From positions 1 to 64,000 of the forward strand of contig JANQLS010000082.1 in NCBI GenBank assembly GCA_028280485.1: a DNA stretch of 64,000 nt. The letters run 5' to 3'. A program made the position numbers and the translations under genes. Positions 9,670 to 19,068 of the stretch are shown here, in pieces. The number at the start of each line of letters is the position of its first letter. The first letter of the stretch is position 1. Source of the DNA: Planctomycetota bacterium (GTDB taxonomy: Bacteria; Planctomycetota; UBA8108; JACQVS01). A model generated the notes under the pieces. The model did no database searches. It was not told where the DNA came from and worked only from the letters and a program-made list of their open reading frames with translations.

Positions 9670-11447
9670 GAACCAAAGCGGCGTCCTTTAGAAGGCGAGC
9701 CATCCTCAACCGTATCCACAAAGCCTTAGATGCTTACTACCTTCTCCAAAAAATCGACTGGGATTACGACATTCGTACGACGGTCGACAAAATTTTAGCA
9801 ACGGCCCTAGAAGAGATTGAATTCGGTGAAGGGCGTCAGATCGAACGTGCGCTTTTGATTCTTCAAGGACCGACAATCGAAACCTTAGAAGTGAAGGCGG
9901 GGTGGAAAGTCGAAGAGCTCGACTTACTCTTCAGCCGAACTGTCGTCAAGCAAGCGATCGACGAAGCCAGCCCCATCCTCTGTGAAAATGCCAAGGATGA
10001 TCCCCGCTTCTTAGAAGCCGAAAGTTTGAAGGAGCTCACCACCCTTTCGTTGATCTGTGTTCCGATCGTGATCGTTGATCGAGTCATCGGTGCTTTGTAT
10101 ATCGAAAGTCATACGGCGAGTAATATTTTCAGTGAAGAAGATTTGGAGTTTCTAAAAGAGTTCGCTCAAGCCATCGGCCCCTACTTGAAGATGGCCCTCG
10201 TTCACCAAGGACATCTTCAAGAAATTCAAAAGCTTCGTTTTGAAATCGACAATCGATGGGGCCTCGAAAACATCATCGGAAGAAGCGAAGCGATGCGTTC
10301 GGTCTTTGAGCTCGCCAAGTTAGCCTCAGGAGTGAACCGAACCGTCCTCATCACCGGAGAATCCGGCTCGGGCAAGGAGATGATCGCTCGAGGTATCCAC
10401 CAACAAAGTTCACGAAAAGCAAAACCCTTGATCACCGTTGATTGTTCCGCTTTGGCCGACCAACTGTTGGAGAGCGAACTCTTCGGGCACACTCAGGGAG
10501 CATTTACCGGGGCGAGCGCCGACAAGATGGGCGCCTTCGAAGAAGCGGACGGAGGAACGATCTTCTTAGATGAAATCAGCGATGCTCCACGAAGCTTGCA
10601 ACAGAAGTTAAGGAGAGTCCTTCAGGAAGGTGAAATTCGAAGAGTCGGTGAAAACGTCCACCGAAAAGTCGACGTACGTGTGATCTGCGCTACGAACAAA
10701 GTTCTTCCCGACATGGTTGAATCCGGAGAGTTTATTCGAGACCTCTTTTTTAGAATCAATCAACTCCCCATCCATCTCCCTCCATTGAGAGAAAGGCGGG
10801 AAGACATCCCCTTGCTCGTTCAATTTTTCCTCTCTGAATCTGTAGCTGAGGATGAGCCGAGTCCCCAAATCGAAGCCCAAGCTCTCGAAGTTCTCAGCCG
10901 GCTCGACTGGAAAGAAAATAACGTTCGGGAGCTTCGCAATGCGGTCAATCTCGCGATCGACTTGGCGAGCAGCCTGACCATCGATCAAGAAACCGTCGAG
11001 CGAGCTCTGAGAATTCAAAACGGAACTCCCCTCCCCAAAGAAGGCCCTCCAGAAGCAACGAAGATGCCCAGCCTGGAAGGAGAAGGCTGCGTTTGGATCG
11101 ACAAGCAAAACTTCCGCACTCAATTGGAAGAAACGGAAGCATTATTAGAACAGAATTCTATCGACAAAAAGGACATGCCTTTTTATAAGCTTCAACGAGA
11201 AGTCGCCAATCGTTCGATCATCGAAGCTCTCAATCACACTCAATGGAAATTGCGTCCCGCTTCTCGGTTATTGGGCATCAGCCCCATGAAACTGCGGGGT
11301 GAGCTCAAAGGATTTTTAGATGAAACGATCCAAGAACTCGGTGGCGACATCGAACAAGCAGCAAAATTATTAGATATCGATCCCGAAATCCTCTTAAAGA
11401 AAGCCGGTGATTTCGGTTTAGATGGAGCGAATGGCTCCAAGTCCTGA
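9660..11447 (+). CDS. GAF-AAA+ sigma-54-dependent transcriptional activator
   Basis: This bacterial enhancer-binding protein would use ATP to open sigma-54 promoters. A GAF-type sensor spans about 35-180. The AAA+ core has Walker A GESGSGKE (233-240), the sigma-54 contact loop GAFTGA (280-285), Walker B IFLDE (301-305) and RDLFFRINQLP. The tail is unusual. A Fis-type helix-turn-helix (about 515-552) is followed by a second similar segment, DIEQAAKLLDIDPEILLKK (563-581). The first ATG is preceded by GAGGA at 6 bp; a second ATG at 9666 would give a classic ATGA overlap with the kinase. There is no phosphoacceptor receiver domain. Input therefore probably comes through the GAF domain or the overlapping kinase. 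Confidence 0.92.
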   Translation: MAMRTKAASFRRRAILNRIHKALDAYYLLQKIDWDYDIRTTVDKILATALEEIEFGEGRQIERALLILQGPTIETLEVKAGWKVEELDLLFSRTVVKQAIDEASPILCENAKDDPRFLEAESLKELTTLSLICVPIVIVDRVIGALYIESHTASNIFSEEDLEFLKEFAQAIGPYLKMALVHQGHLQEIQKLRFEIDNRWGLENIIGRSEAMRSVFELAKLASGVNRTVLITGESGSGKEMIARGIHQQSSRKAKPLITVDCSALADQLLESELFGHTQGAFTGASADKMGAFEEADGGTIFLDEISDAPRSLQQKLRRVLQEGEIRRVGENVHRKVDVRVICATNKVLPDMVESGEFIRDLFFRINQLPIHLPPLRERREDIPLLVQFFLSESVAEDEPSPQIEAQALEVLSRLDWKENNVRELRNAVNLAIDLASSLTIDQETVERALRIQNGTPLPKEGPPEATKMPSLEGEGCVWIDKQNFRTQLEETEALLEQNSIDKKDMPFYKLQREVANRSIIEALNHTQWKLRPASRLLGISPMKLRGELKGFLDETIQELGGDIEQAAKLLDIDPEILLKKAGDFGLDGANGSKS

Positions 11448-11501
11448 ATCTCATCGACTCAACCCACAAAGACAAAATCCCCCACGGGATGAATAATAAA
11501 A

Positions 11502-11783
11502 ATGCTAATCGGCGTCCTCAGAGTCTATTTTCACGTTCACGATGCTCAGTCTCTCAAGGAAAAAAGAATGGTGCTCCGATCCCTCAAAGATCGCCTGATG
11601 GGCCAATTCAATATTTCATTAGCCGAGATCGGCTGCCACGATAAATGGCAATTGGGGGAATTTGGCATCGCCACCGTCGGAACCGAAACCCGCCATATCA
11701 ATTCAACCTTAGAGAAAATCCGTCAATTCCTCATCATCGAATCCCGAATCAGTATTATCGAAGACGATATCGAAATCCTCTAG
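11502..11783 (+). CDS. DUF503 (YlxP-like) family protein
   Basis: This 93-residue protein matches the DUF503/YlxP family. The N-terminus MLIGVLRVYFHVHDAQ is followed by SLKEKRMVLRSLKDR and a later ISLAEIG in place of the usual VSVAE. Family members are small ferredoxin-fold-like proteins often encoded next to ribosome maturation genes such as rbfA and infB. Their biochemical role is not settled. Here the neighbours are the sigma-54 activator upstream and thrS downstream, so the usual context is not kept. Length is normal. The confident part is the family call, not the function. Confidence 0.8.
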   Translation: MLIGVLRVYFHVHDAQSLKEKRMVLRSLKDRLMGQFNISLAEIGCHDKWQLGEFGIATVGTETRHINSTLEKIRQFLIIESRISIIEDDIEIL

Positions 11784-11916
11784 ATCAAGCAGGAACTCAT
11801 TGACCCCTCGGCAGACCTTTTTTAGAGTATGGGGCTTAGTTGAGAAATAATTGGGTACTCAGAAGCCGTACCCTCATGAACCGCTTATCAATTTCACTCA
11901 GAAAGAAACCTATTCC

Positions 11917-14004
11917 ATGCCCTCCATTCGACTTCCCGATGGCAGTGTTCGAGAATACGACTCCCAGGTCACTCCCGCTCAGGTTGCCGCCGACATCGGC
12001 CCGGGTTTAGCAAAAGCAGCCTTAGGCGCACGTATCGATGGCGAATTGTCCGATCTTTCCACCCCCATCGATCGAGACTGTGAGTTAGCTCTCATCACTT
12101 CTAAAACCCGGGATGGCGATCCCGACCCCGACGGCCTGTACCTCATCCGTCACAGCTGCGCTCACGTGATGGCCGAAGCGATTCAGAGGGTCATACCGGA
12201 AGTTCAACTTGTCTACGGCCCCCCACTCGAAACGGGCTTCTACTACGACATGGCCGTTCCCGAAGACCGCCCTTTATCATCGGAAGACTTCCAGGCGATC
12301 GAAAAGGAGATGAAAGCGATCATCAAAGAAAATCGCCCTTTCACTCGAGTCGACATGAGCCTCGATAAGGGGATGGCGAAACTCAAGGATGAAGGCAGCA
12401 AGTATAAAATAGATAATGCCGAACGAGCCGCGGAAGGGGGAAGCGAAGAACTCAGTTGGTACGTTACAGGAGAACCCGGAAAGAATTGGGAAGACCTCTG
12501 TCGAGGCCCCCACGTACCCTCAACGGGAAAAATCGGTGCCTTCAAGGTGATGAGCTTAGCCTCGAGTTATTGGCACGGCGATGCCAACTCCGACCAACTG
12601 ACTCGAGTTTACGGAACGGCATTCCCCGACAAAAAACAACTGAAGCGCCACCTCGAACTTTTAGAAGAGGCCAAGAAGCGCGACCACCGCGTCTTGGGTA
12701 AGCAGCTTCAATTGTTTCACATCGATGAGAGTGTCGGGCAAGGACTGATCCTCTGGACTCCCAATGGTTCCGTCGTCAGAGGCGAGTTAGAACGATTTAT
12801 TCGCACTGAACTCACCAAACAGGGCTACGACCAGGTCTACACTCCTCACGTTGGAAAATTAGATCTTTACCGAACCAGTGGACACTTCCCTTACTACCAG
12901 GACAGTCAGTATCCACCCTTGATCGATAGCGATTATCTCCAAAGTGTGGCTGATGAAGGCTGCAGTTGCGCCGAACTTTCCGCTCGCATGACCGAGGGAG
13001 ATATCGAAGGTTATCTTTTAAAACCGATGAACTGCCCCCATCACATCAAAATCTTTGCGAGCCAACCACGCTCCTACAAAGATCTCCCCATTCGCTTAGC
13101 CGAATTCGGAACGGTGTACCGTTGGGAGCAATCCGGGGAAATCGCTGGTATGACTCGAGTGCGCGGGTTCACCCAAGACGATGCTCACTTGTTCTGTACG
13201 GAGGATCAAGTAGAGAAAGAAGTCCAAGGTTGTCTCGGACTCGTCAAAACGATTTTTACGACTCTCAATATCACCGAGTACCGAGTCCGCGTGGGATTGA
13301 GAGATGTCGATAGCACCAAGTACGTCGGAGAGCCTGAGCGTTGGGATAAAGCCGAAGAAGCCTGTCGAAAAGCCGCAGCTTCATTGGGCGCGCCTTTCTC
13401 TGAGGAAGCCGGGGAAGCCGCCTTCTACGGTCCTAAGATCGACTTTGTGGTCAAAGACGTCATCGGGAGAGAGTGGCAACTGGGCACTGTTCAGGTTGAT
13501 TACAATCTTCCTGAGCGATTCGATCTCAATTACGTGGGTTCCGACAACAAATCCCATCGCCCGGTCATGATTCACCGCGCGCCCTTCGGCTCGATGGAAC
13601 GTTTCGTCGGTTTGCTGATCGAACACTTCGCCGGTGCTTTTCCCACTTGGTTAGCCCCCGAACAAGTTCGAGTTTTACCGATCAGTGATAAGAGCCTCGA
13701 TTACGGTCGAGAGGTCTTAGGCCTCCTATTAGACCGCGGACTCCGTGCGACCTTAGATCAATCGAACGAACGGATCCAAGCCAAAATCAAGGTGGCTACC
13801 GATTGGAAAATTCCTTACTTACTCATCGTCGGCCCTCGAGACGCTGAAAATCGAAATGTGAGCGTTCGCGCTCGCGGCTTCAGAAAAGACCTGGGAGCTA
13901 TGGGACTCGATGCCTTCTTGGATGCTGTCCAAGGTGAAGCTCTAAGCAAGGGTGAAAGTTCATTGATCGAAGAACACTTTCCCGATGCGGGGAAAGAATC
14001 CTAA
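11917..14004 (+). CDS. thrS: Threonyl-tRNA synthetase
   Basis: This class II synthetase charges tRNA-Thr in the cytoplasm. A TGS domain opens the protein (PSIRLPDGSVREYD). The second editing-associated domain has HSCAHVMAEA. The catalytic core has LKPMNCPHH, where a zinc-binding Cys lies, then RVRGFTQDDAHLFC and MIHRAPFGSMERF, ending in an anticodon-binding domain. I place the start at the ATG of MPSIRLPDGS, because the 22 upstream codons (from 11851) do not resemble the family. Between SGHFPYYQD and GYLLKPMNCP there are about 25 extra residues with a CSC motif. Longer inserts at this place are known to me from planctomycete enzymes. A strong terminator follows. Confidence 0.95.
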   Translation: MPSIRLPDGSVREYDSQVTPAQVAADIGPGLAKAALGARIDGELSDLSTPIDRDCELALITSKTRDGDPDPDGLYLIRHSCAHVMAEAIQRVIPEVQLVYGPPLETGFYYDMAVPEDRPLSSEDFQAIEKEMKAIIKENRPFTRVDMSLDKGMAKLKDEGSKYKIDNAERAAEGGSEELSWYVTGEPGKNWEDLCRGPHVPSTGKIGAFKVMSLASSYWHGDANSDQLTRVYGTAFPDKKQLKRHLELLEEAKKRDHRVLGKQLQLFHIDESVGQGLILWTPNGSVVRGELERFIRTELTKQGYDQVYTPHVGKLDLYRTSGHFPYYQDSQYPPLIDSDYLQSVADEGCSCAELSARMTEGDIEGYLLKPMNCPHHIKIFASQPRSYKDLPIRLAEFGTVYRWEQSGEIAGMTRVRGFTQDDAHLFCTEDQVEKEVQGCLGLVKTIFTTLNITEYRVRVGLRDVDSTKYVGEPERWDKAEEACRKAAASLGAPFSEEAGEAAFYGPKIDFVVKDVIGREWQLGTVQVDYNLPERFDLNYVGSDNKSHRPVMIHRAPFGSMERFVGLLIEHFAGAFPTWLAPEQVRVLPISDKSLDYGREVLGLLLDRGLRATLDQSNERIQAKIKVATDWKIPYLLIVGPRDAENRNVSVRARGFRKDLGAMGLDAFLDAVQGEALSKGESSLIEEHFPDAGKES

Positions 14005-14022
14005 GCTCTGCGTAAAAGCTCA

Positions 14023-14067
14023 AAAAAAGAAGCCCTTCCAATCTTGAATTGGAAGGGCTTCTTTTTT
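14023..14067. terminator. Intrinsic terminator after thrS
   Basis: A perfect 20-bp stem runs AAAAAAGAAGCCCTTCCAAT, then a CTTGA loop, then the exact complement ending in six T. It begins 19 bp after the thrS stop. The A-run on the left means it can work in both directions, but only thrS ends nearby. Confidence 0.9.
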
Positions 14068-14128
14068 ACCCGAAATAGGCTGTTATTTTTTTGAGACAGC
14101 CTATTTCAAATTGGTAAGCGTCCCGATT

Positions 14129-14326
14129 ATCCCTCGCTGAAGCTTCGGGCTTGAGAGGCGTGAATTGCTTTCAATGTTTAGCCTGTAGCAGGAGATTTCA
14201 CACTATTCAGCTAAGAATAATTATTGAAATCGCCAACCTACCAAGCCCGAATCTTTAGGAAGTGCGTAAGCCAAAGGCTTTCTTGCACGATGGAGCGAAG
14301 CGACCATCATGACTGAGCGAGGGATA
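14129..14326 (+). repeat. Short inverted-terminal-repeat element, copy A
   Basis: The element starts TATCCCTCGCT and ends AGCGAGGGATA, giving inverted ends. Next to each end is an AAGCTTCGGGCTTG or CAAGCCCGAATCTTT block. The right part holds internal hairpins including GATGGAGCGAAGCGACCATC. It is non-coding. A related copy lies in opposite orientation at 19069-19281. The outer 90 bp on one side match closely between copies while the centres do not. It looks like a non-autonomous, structure-conserved element (MITE- or REP-like). The rest of the 385-bp gap 14005-14389 holds only the thrS terminator. Confidence 0.75.
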
Positions 14327-14389
14327 AAGGAAGTTGTTGAGCTTAGAAGTAGAGTTCCTCTAAAAGTTCACCACCGGGCAAGAATCGAG

Positions 14390-16423
14390 TTAGTCTTCTT
14401 TCTTCGCTTCCGCTTTGGACTCTTCGATCACTTTAGATTGAATGTTTCCGGGAGTCACTTCGTAGTGAGAAAGATCCAAATCGAAGGATCCCTGACCACC
14501 GGTCATCGCTCCGAGAGCATTCGAGTAATCGCCGAGTTCTGAAAGGGGAACCAAGGCCTTGAGGACTTGGAAATCACCTTCGGCGTCCATTCCCTGGACT
14601 CGACCGCGACGACGATTCAAGTCACCAGAGATATCTCCAACGAGATCCCCAGGGAAGGAAACTTCTAATTCAACGATCGGTTCGAGGATCGAAGGCTTCG
14701 CTGAGTTCACCGCCTGGCGGAAGGCTTCGCGACCTGCTTTTTGGAACGCGACATCCTTGGAGTCCACGGGGTGCTCTTTACCATCGTAAACGGTCACTTT
14801 GATGTCGACCATTTGGTAACCCGCAACACAACCTTCGTCGAGCATCGCGCGGATACCTTTTTCAACCGATTGAACGTAACTGGCAGAGATCGCTCCACCG
14901 AAAACTTCATTGGCAAACTCAAAACCCGTACCCCGTTCAGTGGGTTCTACTCTTAGAGCCACTTCGGCGAACTCACCCGAACCACCACTTTGTTTCTTGT
15001 GCCGGTAGCGTTCATCGCCATTTCCATTGATGGTTTCAAGGTATGGAATCTTAGGATCTTTCTGATCGACCTCAACATTGTAGCGTGACTTCAATCGAGT
15101 CACGACCATGAGGAGGTGAAGCTGACTGATCGCCGAAACCACCATTTCGGAGGTCCGGGGATCTCTCTTAGAAACGACACCCGGATCCTCATCGAGAATC
15201 TTGGTTAAGGCTTCACCAAATTTCTTTTCATCCGTCTTCGTCTTGGGTGAAAGAACTTTTCCGTACATCGGAGTGGGAAGCGAAGGTGGGTCGATTTCTA
15301 ATCGCTTGTCTGCACTACAGAGAGTGTCGAAGTTTTTCAATGACTCCAATTTAAGAAGCGCGACGATATCACCGGCTCCTACGGATTCCACTGGGACTTG
15401 GTCTTTACCTTGAAGGCGAGCGATCTTTCCAAACTTCTCCGTTTTGGTGGAGTGAGGATTGACGAACTGGCCGTTTTGTTGAAGTTCACCAGAGAACACT
15501 CGAACTAAAGAGAGTTTACCGACAAAGGGGTCACTGATCGAACGGAAGATATAACCACACAGAGGATCATCACCACTGGTGGAAAGATCGACGACCTCGT
15601 CTTCCGAACCGAAGACTTTCGCATTGCGGCCGAGGTTGTTACTCGCAGGAGGAACGTATTTGACGATGGCTTCAGCCAATTTGGCGATACCAACATCTTT
15701 ATTCACTGAAGTCGTCAAAACGGGGAAGATCGTTTGGTTCCCTACGGCGACCGCGACTTGATTAGCGAGAGTTTCTTCAGGAATTTCTTCACCCTCAAAG
15801 TATTTCTCTAAGAGCTCTTCGTCACTTTCGACGACGGCTTCAAGAAAACTTTCAGAGTATTCATTAGCTAAATCGGAGGAGCCTTTCTCAGGACCGAAGG
15901 TAAATTCGATTCCGCTCAAGGTATCTTGTTCACCGACGGGAACAGCGAGAGGAATACACTTGGCATCTAAAGCTTGTAGTTGGTCGAGTACGCGACCGAA
16001 CTCCGCTCCTTCTTTATCTAAGCGATTGATGACGACCAATCGAGGAATGTTTCGCTCAGCGAGGTAACCCCAAAGCTTTCGAGCGTAGGGGCCGACACCA
16101 TCCACTCCATCGACGACGAAAATCGCCGCTTCAACGATGGACATGGGGCCAAAGATATGACCGATGAAATCACGGTATCCGGGAGTATCAATCACATTGA
16201 CATGAACCCCATCCAACTCAAAGAACCCGTTAGCGGGATCGATCGAATGCTGGCGTTCTTTCTCGAGATCATCGTGATCTAAAATGGAGGAACCGTCGTC
16301 GACACTACCTGCGCGGGGAATCGCCTTCGTCTTTGCCAAAAGAGCTTCTAGGAGAGAGGTCTTCCCCCCTTTACTCTGGCCGATGACGACAACATTACGA
16401 ATCTGATCACTAGATTTGGCCAT
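14390..16423 (-). CDS. Elongation factor G-like translational GTPase (EF-G2 type)
   Basis: This 677-residue protein has the EF-G layout: GTPase, domain II, and domains III-V with the ribosome-binding tip, here around GDLNRRRGRVQGMD. The nucleotide motifs are GQSKGGKT (15-22), DTPGYRDF (79-86) and NRLD (133-136). The G1 loop has Lys-Gly-Gly where canonical EF-G has a GHxDxGKT pattern, and the switch I region lacks the usual IHRIGEVHDG-like sequence. These are traits of the EF-G2-like paralogue group whose role is not well defined. The protein ends in an acidic/lysine tail. AGGAG lies 7 bp before the ATG. It is probably not the main translocase of the cell, which would sit in the str operon. 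Confidence 0.85.
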   Translation of the reverse strand: MAKSSDQIRNVVVIGQSKGGKTSLLEALLAKTKAIPRAGSVDDGSSILDHDDLEKERQHSIDPANGFFELDGVHVNVIDTPGYRDFIGHIFGPMSIVEAAIFVVDGVDGVGPYARKLWGYLAERNIPRLVVINRLDKEGAEFGRVLDQLQALDAKCIPLAVPVGEQDTLSGIEFTFGPEKGSSDLANEYSESFLEAVVESDEELLEKYFEGEEIPEETLANQVAVAVGNQTIFPVLTTSVNKDVGIAKLAEAIVKYVPPASNNLGRNAKVFGSEDEVVDLSTSGDDPLCGYIFRSISDPFVGKLSLVRVFSGELQQNGQFVNPHSTKTEKFGKIARLQGKDQVPVESVGAGDIVALLKLESLKNFDTLCSADKRLEIDPPSLPTPMYGKVLSPKTKTDEKKFGEALTKILDEDPGVVSKRDPRTSEMVVSAISQLHLLMVVTRLKSRYNVEVDQKDPKIPYLETINGNGDERYRHKKQSGGSGEFAEVALRVEPTERGTGFEFANEVFGGAISASYVQSVEKGIRAMLDEGCVAGYQMVDIKVTVYDGKEHPVDSKDVAFQKAGREAFRQAVNSAKPSILEPIVELEVSFPGDLVGDISGDLNRRRGRVQGMDAEGDFQVLKALVPLSELGDYSNALGAMTGGQGSFDLDLSHYEVTPGNIQSKVIEESKAEAKKED

Positions 16424-16723
16424 CCCTGAACTCCTTCGAAGGGTCTTTTCAATTGGGAGTCAAACTGAACTCTACCGACAGCCTGCATGCCATCTTTCGA
16501 AGACCCAGTTAAACATATAATTGTAATTAAAGAACGGAATCACCCCTGCGGATCGCTTACGGCTAAATATCGAGAGCAAATCCTCTTCCCCCTCCCCAGA
16601 AAACGAGCTGGGTCTGGAGGCCGACTTTTGTCACAAGGTGAAGAGACAAAGGGAGTAAATTAAACGGGAGGCCCAGGTAAGTTTCAATGCTTTCTTCGAT
16701 TTTTAAGAGGATGCTCAAGAATC
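16424..16723. other. 300-bp intergenic region, no feature recognised
   Basis: This region carries the leader of the EF-G-like gene and the tail of the phosphoesterase transcript. I see no open frame, tRNA, riboswitch or convincing terminator. The promoter of the EF-G-like gene must be here, but I could not pick unique boxes. Confidence 0.5.
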
Positions 16724-17527
16724 TTAGAATCCATCGAGAAGGCGATCCCCTAACTGATTATTTAATGGAGGGATAGAGTAGATGCGTTGGCGGGTGGCAT
16801 CTGCGTCATAATCGACGCGGTGGTATTGAAAAACGTCGTCATCGGGTTGGACCGTCAAATAACAGGCTCTGGGGTCTCGGTCGCGGGGTTGTCCCACGGA
16901 TCCTACGTTAATCACGGCTTTTTGCCCGTCGTAAGCGAAGGGACCTTCGATCTCTCTTTGAGGAACAAAATGAGGTCCCTCATAGAAGACTCCGGGGATG
17001 TGAGTGTGCCCGACAAAACAGATTTTATCGAAACTCGAAAAAATCTCGGTGAACTTCTGGGGATCACCGAGGTGCACTTCCCGATCCATGATGTATTCCG
17101 AGGTGGGATCTCGCGGTGAACCGTGGACTAAAAGGTAACCATTCCAGGTATCTTGAGTTTGGAGATTTTCGAGGAAGGTCCATCTTTCCTTAGAGCCCGA
17201 TTTCCAAAACCGGGGCTGGAGCTTTTTCCGAGTCCATTCGATCGCTTCTTTTGCCATCGGGGTGAAGCCGATTGGGCCATGAATGAGAGCTTCATCATGA
17301 TTTCCTCGAATCACGATCCGGCATCGATCCCGAACGATATCCACACATTCAGCAGGATTGGGTCCGTAACCCACGATGTCACCCAGGCAAATGATCTCGT
17401 CGATGCCTTGGTCATCGATGTGAGCCATCACCGCAATGAGGGCTTCTAAGTTAGCGTGAATATCAGAAATGATGGCTTTCAGGACGCTGTCCTCTTTTGA
17501 AGATACGAGTTCAGGACTCATCGACAC
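16724..17527 (-). CDS. Calcineurin-like metallophosphoesterase
   Basis: The protein has the full metallophosphatase signature: ISDIHANLEAL, GDIVGYGPNP, GNHDEAL, then VHGSPRD and GHTHIPG. It would hydrolyse a phosphoester in the cytoplasm using two metal ions. It resembles the YfcE/diadenosine-tetraphosphatase-like bacterial group with unknown natural substrates. The usual start of this family lies just before KAIISDIH. At that place the gene has a CTG codon (17482-17480) preceded by AAGAGGA at 7 bp, whereas the upstream ATG (17527) has no clear ribosome binding site. I keep the longer frame but regard the CTG as a serious candidate. It is divergent from mnmA across 429 bp. Confidence 0.85.
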   Translation of the reverse strand: MSMSPELVSSKEDSVLKAIISDIHANLEALIAVMAHIDDQGIDEIICLGDIVGYGPNPAECVDIVRDRCRIVIRGNHDEALIHGPIGFTPMAKEAIEWTRKKLQPRFWKSGSKERWTFLENLQTQDTWNGYLLVHGSPRDPTSEYIMDREVHLGDPQKFTEIFSSFDKICFVGHTHIPGVFYEGPHFVPQREIEGPFAYDGQKAVINVGSVGQPRDRDPRACYLTVQPDDDVFQYHRVDYDADATRQRIYSIPPLNNQLGDRLLDGF

Positions 17528-17956
17528 TGAGCGATTGAAATCCAGTTCATCAGTGTGTTCTCGGTTATTCTCAAGTTGATCTTGGGAAAAATAACCGATT
17601 CGACGAGCTTAATTTCACCCCCAAGATTTAACGCGGTAGCCCTGTTGACCGGACGTTCTTTTTACCAAAAATTTAAAAACTTTATAGCTGTTTCAGAAGC
17701 AGGGGCGCAAAAACAGACGTAAGCAGTTATAAATAAATAGCTTAAGAAAATAATCTGGTAAAGAACACGGAATTTAAAGACTCGGCGATTCACTCATTTC
17801 GCCATCTTGAGAACACGTCCCAACTCACGAGGAACTCGAGTGTAGAAGGAGTTCATTGACAGCCTTCAGCTAGCGATCTACTATCGCTGATTCGTTTCTC
17901 CCTGGGAGTTTGAACAAGGGAGAATTAAGTACAGTACCTTTTTTGAAGTAGGATCG
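17528..17956. other. Divergent 429-bp intergenic region
   Basis: This region separates the divergent phosphoesterase and mnmA. It should hold promoters for both. I found no conserved RNA motif, no repeat shared with other gaps and no credible small gene. Confidence 0.45.
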
Positions 17957-19030
17957 ATGGCTCGAGTTCTCTGTGCAATGTCAGGCGGTGTTGATTCCAG
18001 CGTCGCGGCGGCTCTTTTAAAGGAAGCCGGCCACGAGGTGTTAGGGATATTTTTACGCCTGGGCCCTGGCGGAGATTCCGTGGGAGGAAGCTCTCGAGCT
18101 TGTTGTAGTGTCAACGACGCCCAGGATGCTTCGAGAGTAGCGGATCGTCTAGGGATTCCCTTTTATGCTTTAAACTACCAAGGCAAGTTCAGCTCGATCA
18201 TCGAGTACTTTGTCGATGAGTACAACAAAGGTCGAACGCCAAATCCCTGTGCCCGATGTAATCAATGGCTCAAGTTTGGAACCCTCCTCGACGAGGCGAC
18301 CAAGCTAGAATGTGAGTACTTAGCGACGGGTCATTACGCACAGATCTCCCATCCCGATGATGATTCGCCTTCCATCTTGAGGCGCGGTGCCGACCCCGCT
18401 AAAGATCAAAGCTACTTCCTCTTCGCGATGCCCCCCACCAGTCTGAAACGAGTTTTATTCCCCGTTGGAGATTACTCCAAAGACCGAATCCGGGAAATGG
18501 CTGAAGAGCGCGACCTACCGGTTGCCCATAAGGCTGATAGTCAAGAAATCTGTTTTGTCCCTGAAGACAACTACCGGAAAGTCCTTCAAGCTCGAACTCC
18601 CGAATTGATCAAGCCGGGCCGATTCGTCGACACCTCGGGTGAGGATTTAGGTGAACATCAAGGTCACCAGAATTATACGATCGGGCAACGGAGAGGGTTA
18701 GGCATCGCTTTCGGTGAGCCTAAATACGTCGTCGGTATCGATGCCCCCACCAATACCATCACCTTGGGTTCACGCGACGAACTTCACTCTTCTCAGTTTG
18801 AGGTCGCCGAAATCAATTGGCTTTCGATGGTCCCCCAAGAACCTGGTCTGATTTTAGAAGGCGAAATGCAAATTCGCCATCAAGGCACTCCACATCCCGC
18901 ACGAGTAGAAATCATCGATTCTCAACGAGCCAAGGTGGAACTCTTTAATTCTGCTTCGGCGATCACCCCTGGGCAAGCGGCGGTTTTATATGACGGTGAT
19001 AAGCTGCTTATGGGCGGGTGGATCGAGTAG
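17957..19030 (+). CDS. mnmA: tRNA-specific 2-thiouridylase
   Basis: MnmA adds the 2-thio group to U34 of Lys, Glu and Gln tRNAs, taking sulfur relayed from a cysteine desulfurase. The ATP pyrophosphatase loop SGGVDSS is at 9-15. The catalytic pair is C101 or C98 in NPCARCNQ and C199 in SQEICFV. The C-terminal barrel carries the IGQRRGLGIAFGEP motif. Length of 357 fits. An iscS-like desulfurase is present in the window at 55690 but far away. The gene is followed by a short-repeat element rather than another gene. Confidence 0.95.
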   Translation: MARVLCAMSGGVDSSVAAALLKEAGHEVLGIFLRLGPGGDSVGGSSRACCSVNDAQDASRVADRLGIPFYALNYQGKFSSIIEYFVDEYNKGRTPNPCARCNQWLKFGTLLDEATKLECEYLATGHYAQISHPDDDSPSILRRGADPAKDQSYFLFAMPPTSLKRVLFPVGDYSKDRIREMAEERDLPVAHKADSQEICFVPEDNYRKVLQARTPELIKPGRFVDTSGEDLGEHQGHQNYTIGQRRGLGIAFGEPKYVVGIDAPTNTITLGSRDELHSSQFEVAEINWLSMVPQEPGLILEGEMQIRHQGTPHPARVEIIDSQRAKVELFNSASAITPGQAAVLYDGDKLLMGGWIE

Positions 19031-19068
19031 TAGTAGGCTCGCTCCGCGAGTCGTATTCTATGATTCCT

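Noticed and set aside
10608..11123. 171-codon antisense frame in the sigma-54 activator
   Set aside because: It is fully covered by a gene with clear AAA+ motifs. Its length is explained by codon bias on the other strand.
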